From: Schizochytrium sp. TIO01
Lineage: Eukaryota > Sar > Bigyra > Thraustochytrida > Thraustochytriidae
Length of the DNA stretch: 64,000 bases
Direction of reading: 5' to 3'
NCBI GenBank assembly: GCA_004764695.1
Contig: SMSO01000037.1
Coordinates: 852,247 to 916,246 of the forward strand
Shown here: piece after piece, positions 62,187 through 64,000 of the stretch
Position numbering within the stretch: position 1 is the first letter of the stretch
How the letters are laid out: each line of letters begins with the position of its first letter
Made by a program: the position numbers and the translations under genes
Notes under the pieces: generated by a model
Told to the model about the DNA's origin: nothing
Database searches by the model: none
What the model saw: only the letters and a program-made list of their open reading frames with translations

Positions 62187-63551
62187 ATGGCCCCACTCCG
62201 AGTTGCGATCGTGGGCAGTGGCGTAGGAGGGTGCGCGACAGCTCATTTCCTGCGTAAGGATCTGGGCCCGGAGGTAGAAATATCTGTTTTCGAGCAAAAC
62301 GACCGCGTGGGCGGGCGTGTTGACACGGTCGAAGTCGATGGACACGAGTACGAGGCTGGAGGTAGTATCATTCACAGCAGGAATGAGTATATGAAAGAGT
62401 TCACAAAAGAGGTTGGACTTGAAAGTCAGTCGACTCCAGACTCGGAACTTGGGCTCTTCGATGGCAAGGATTTCGTCTTTGAGACCAGTCCATGGCTCCC
62501 AATCACACTTGGCCGCCTCCTCTGGCGGTACGGTCTTGATAATATCCGGCTTTCAAAGTGGGTAAACTATTTACTGGAGTACTTTTCAAGAATCTACAGC
62601 CTCCAGGATCAAGGGAAGGCCTTTGAAACACCTCGTGAATTAGTAGCTGCAATGAACCCTGAATTTGTTAGGCTCTTGGATATTCCATTGGAAAAGGTCT
62701 TGCTGGAGCGCGGTTTCTCTCAAAGATTCATTGATGAATTCGTCATGGCCATCGTAAGGGTTAACTATGGACAGTCACCCCTAGTTCCAGCCTTCGTTGG
62801 ATCTGTTGCTCTTGCTGGTACTGGTGGTGATTTATGGTCTGTGAAAGGAGGTAATCGTCTTGTTCCGGAGAAGCTACTTGCTCAATCTAAACCGTCTCGA
62901 ACACTTTTTGGATATCGTGTGCATACTATTGAGCGTACTGCGGAAGGCGAATACTGGATGGAGGTGGCAAACTTGTTTGGTCGCGAACCCTCGAAGACAT
63001 TCAAGGAAGGACCTTTTGACATGATCTTTCTCGCATGCCCGATGATGTCTAATGCAAGAACCACAAACATTAAGTTTGTGAATCTTGAAACTCCGCAGTA
63101 TAAGCCGTATCATCGTACTGTGGCAACCTTCGTCCCTGGGAAACTTCAAGCACTTAGCAAGACTCAGCCAACTCCCGGAATGGTACTTACAACGTCTGCA
63201 AACCTGTACTTCAATTCTGTTGGTGAGTATGGAACTTCAAAGAAGGAGACAGTTTCCGAACCTGTCCATAAAGTTTTTTCTAAAGAAATCTTAGAACATG
63301 ATAAGCTAGGAGAGCTCTTCCAAGAGTTAAACCAAACAGAGACGAAAGTTCGTGATTGGCTAGCATATCCAGCGTATGAGGAAGCCACATGGTCTGGAAC
63401 GAACCCCTTCTCCCTCGATCCAAAGGGTCACTTGTACCTCGTCAACTGTATTGAAGAGGTTGCAAGCTGTATGGAGATGAGCTGCATCGGGGCTAAAAAT
63501 TGTGTCCTTTTAGCAAAGTCTCGTCTCACGATCCCGCAAGCCAAGCTTTAA
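62187..63551 (+). CDS. Prenylcysteine oxidase-like FAD enzyme
   Basis: The frame opens at a GTG at 62157; the first ATG, at 62187, gives 454 residues and starts directly at the FAD-binding Rossmann strand RVAIVGSGVGG (GxGxxG at 10-15), with the second dinucleotide-binding motif DRVGGR. Family-specific segments are YEAGGSIIHSRNEYM and VNYGQSPLVPAFVGSVALAG then LWSVKGGNRLVPEKLL, which match the core of prenylcysteine oxidase 1. That enzyme oxidatively cleaves the thioether of farnesyl- or geranylgeranyl-cysteine released from degraded prenylated proteins, giving cysteine, a prenyl aldehyde and hydrogen peroxide, usually in the lysosome. Animal PCYOX1 is about 505 aa with a signal peptide; none is visible here, so either an upstream exon is missed or the enzyme is cytosolic or targeted otherwise. 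Confidence 0.88.
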   Translation: MAPLRVAIVGSGVGGCATAHFLRKDLGPEVEISVFEQNDRVGGRVDTVEVDGHEYEAGGSIIHSRNEYMKEFTKEVGLESQSTPDSELGLFDGKDFVFETSPWLPITLGRLLWRYGLDNIRLSKWVNYLLEYFSRIYSLQDQGKAFETPRELVAAMNPEFVRLLDIPLEKVLLERGFSQRFIDEFVMAIVRVNYGQSPLVPAFVGSVALAGTGGDLWSVKGGNRLVPEKLLAQSKPSRTLFGYRVHTIERTAEGEYWMEVANLFGREPSKTFKEGPFDMIFLACPMMSNARTTNIKFVNLETPQYKPYHRTVATFVPGKLQALSKTQPTPGMVLTTSANLYFNSVGEYGTSKKETVSEPVHKVFSKEILEHDKLGELFQELNQTETKVRDWLAYPAYEEATWSGTNPFSLDPKGHLYLVNCIEEVASCMEMSCIGAKNCVLLAKSRLTIPQAKL

Positions 63552-63662
63552 ACGATCAATTGAGAAGTTATTAGGTTAAAAAATGCATTTTTAATAATTA
63601 AAGCTGTGCTTTCAAAGGATCAAATATAAAGATGCCACGTTGATGTGTAGTTTCATTTAGCT

Positions 63663-64000
63663 TTACGACTGCATGGAGACAGCAAGGCTTTGAGCCAGTT
63701 CTGCAGATGGACGGTTGCAATTCGCAAACATGGGCCACGTGGCAATAGAGAGAAGGCTCTCAGGTATTTCGAGGGCCCTGCACGCTTCAGGAAAGCTTAA
63801 AAATCCAAGAACTTGACGGCGTCGTAAGTCTTCCATAAGGAAAACTTCTACAACTCGGAGTGGCAACAAAAGACTTTGCTCCACATCTTCAGCCTCCTGG
63901 TCTTCCTTTAGCATTCCATCCTGAGCCAACTGGCGAAGGTAACTTGCTACACCTTCTAGTGCACCTCGTTCTGCAAGATCGACTATGGATTTCATGTCAA
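63663..64000 (-). CDS. C-terminal end of an unrecognised protein, truncated by window edge
   Basis: The minus strand is open from the right edge to a TAA at 63663 (about 112 codons). An ATG lies at 63995, but the frame stays open before it, so the real start is probably outside. The sequence is helical and Leu-rich (LLLPLRVVEVFLMEDLRRRQ, VLGFLSFPEACRALEIPESL) with an acidic patch KEDQEAEDVEQ. I do not recognise a family. It converges with the prenylcysteine oxidase gene, the 3' ends being about 110 bases apart. Confidence 0.45.
   Translation of the reverse strand, partial: DMKSIVDLAERGALEGVASYLRQLAQDGMLKEDQEAEDVEQSLLLPLRVVEVFLMEDLRRRQVLGFLSFPEACRALEIPESLLSIATWPMFANCNRPSAELAQSLAVSMQS

Noticed and set aside
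1-64000. CRISPR array
   Set aside because: All regular repeats found are microsatellites, a single 75-bp duplication or LRR exons; none shows repeat-spacer structure.

Overview
This is a nuclear eukaryotic window. It holds very large ORFs with eukaryote-only domain architectures (UBR4/BIG, NPRL3 of GATOR1, a full-length ABCA transporter), one gene with 15 spliceosomal introns of GTAAGT type, mitochondrial-type presequences, long AT-rich intergenic DNA and many microsatellites. Most genes are intronless, including ones of 6-20 kb. Together with a plant/protist-type complex I ferredoxin-like protein, this fits a stramenopile of the labyrinthulomycete (thraustochytrid) kind. That placement is an inference; no rRNA or marker gene fixes the taxon.

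Layout, left to right. 1-498 (-): 5' part of a membrane-anchored glycerophosphodiester phosphodiesterase that runs off the left edge. 2882-3691 (+): MORN-repeat protein. 4680-7493 (+): NPRL3. 8282-28398 (-): one giant UBR4/BIG E3 ubiquitin ligase, split into two overlapping reading frames by an apparent one-base lesion at an A6 tract near 20112-20117. 29780-30530 (-): a decayed IS607-type transposon, with pieces of a serine resolvase (TnpA) followed by the C-terminal zinc ribbon and RuvC-III segment of a TnpB/Fanzor-like nuclease, and a 75-bp tandem duplication between them. 31158-31706 (+): small single-pass membrane protein. 32808-34364 (-): ankyrin plus LRR protein. 36043-37476 (-): membrane-anchored Ser/Thr kinase with HAD in place of HRD. 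37.5-42.7 kb: gene-poor and microsatellite-rich. 42721-43329 (+): mitochondrial ferredoxin-like protein without cluster cysteines, resembling the complex I subunit C1-FDX. 44646-50576 (+): ABCA transporter. 51013-52209 (+): SET-domain methyltransferase with a signal peptide. 52.2-58.3 kb: gene-poor. 58329-61652 (+): 16-exon leucine-rich-repeat gene built on one repeat per exon, all introns phase 2. 62187-63551 (+): prenylcysteine-oxidase-like flavoprotein. 63663-64000 (-): C-terminal end of an unrecognised gene.

The genes are independent housekeeping units rather than a cluster. NPRL3 (TORC1 nutrient sensing) and UBR4 (protein quality control, N-degron recognition) are convergent neighbours, and GDPD, ABCA and prenylcysteine oxidase all act on lipids, but the sequence shows no co-regulation. 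The two most unusual items are the IS607/TnpB-Fanzor fossil and the modular LRR gene. I found no CRISPR array and no confident tRNA or rRNA.
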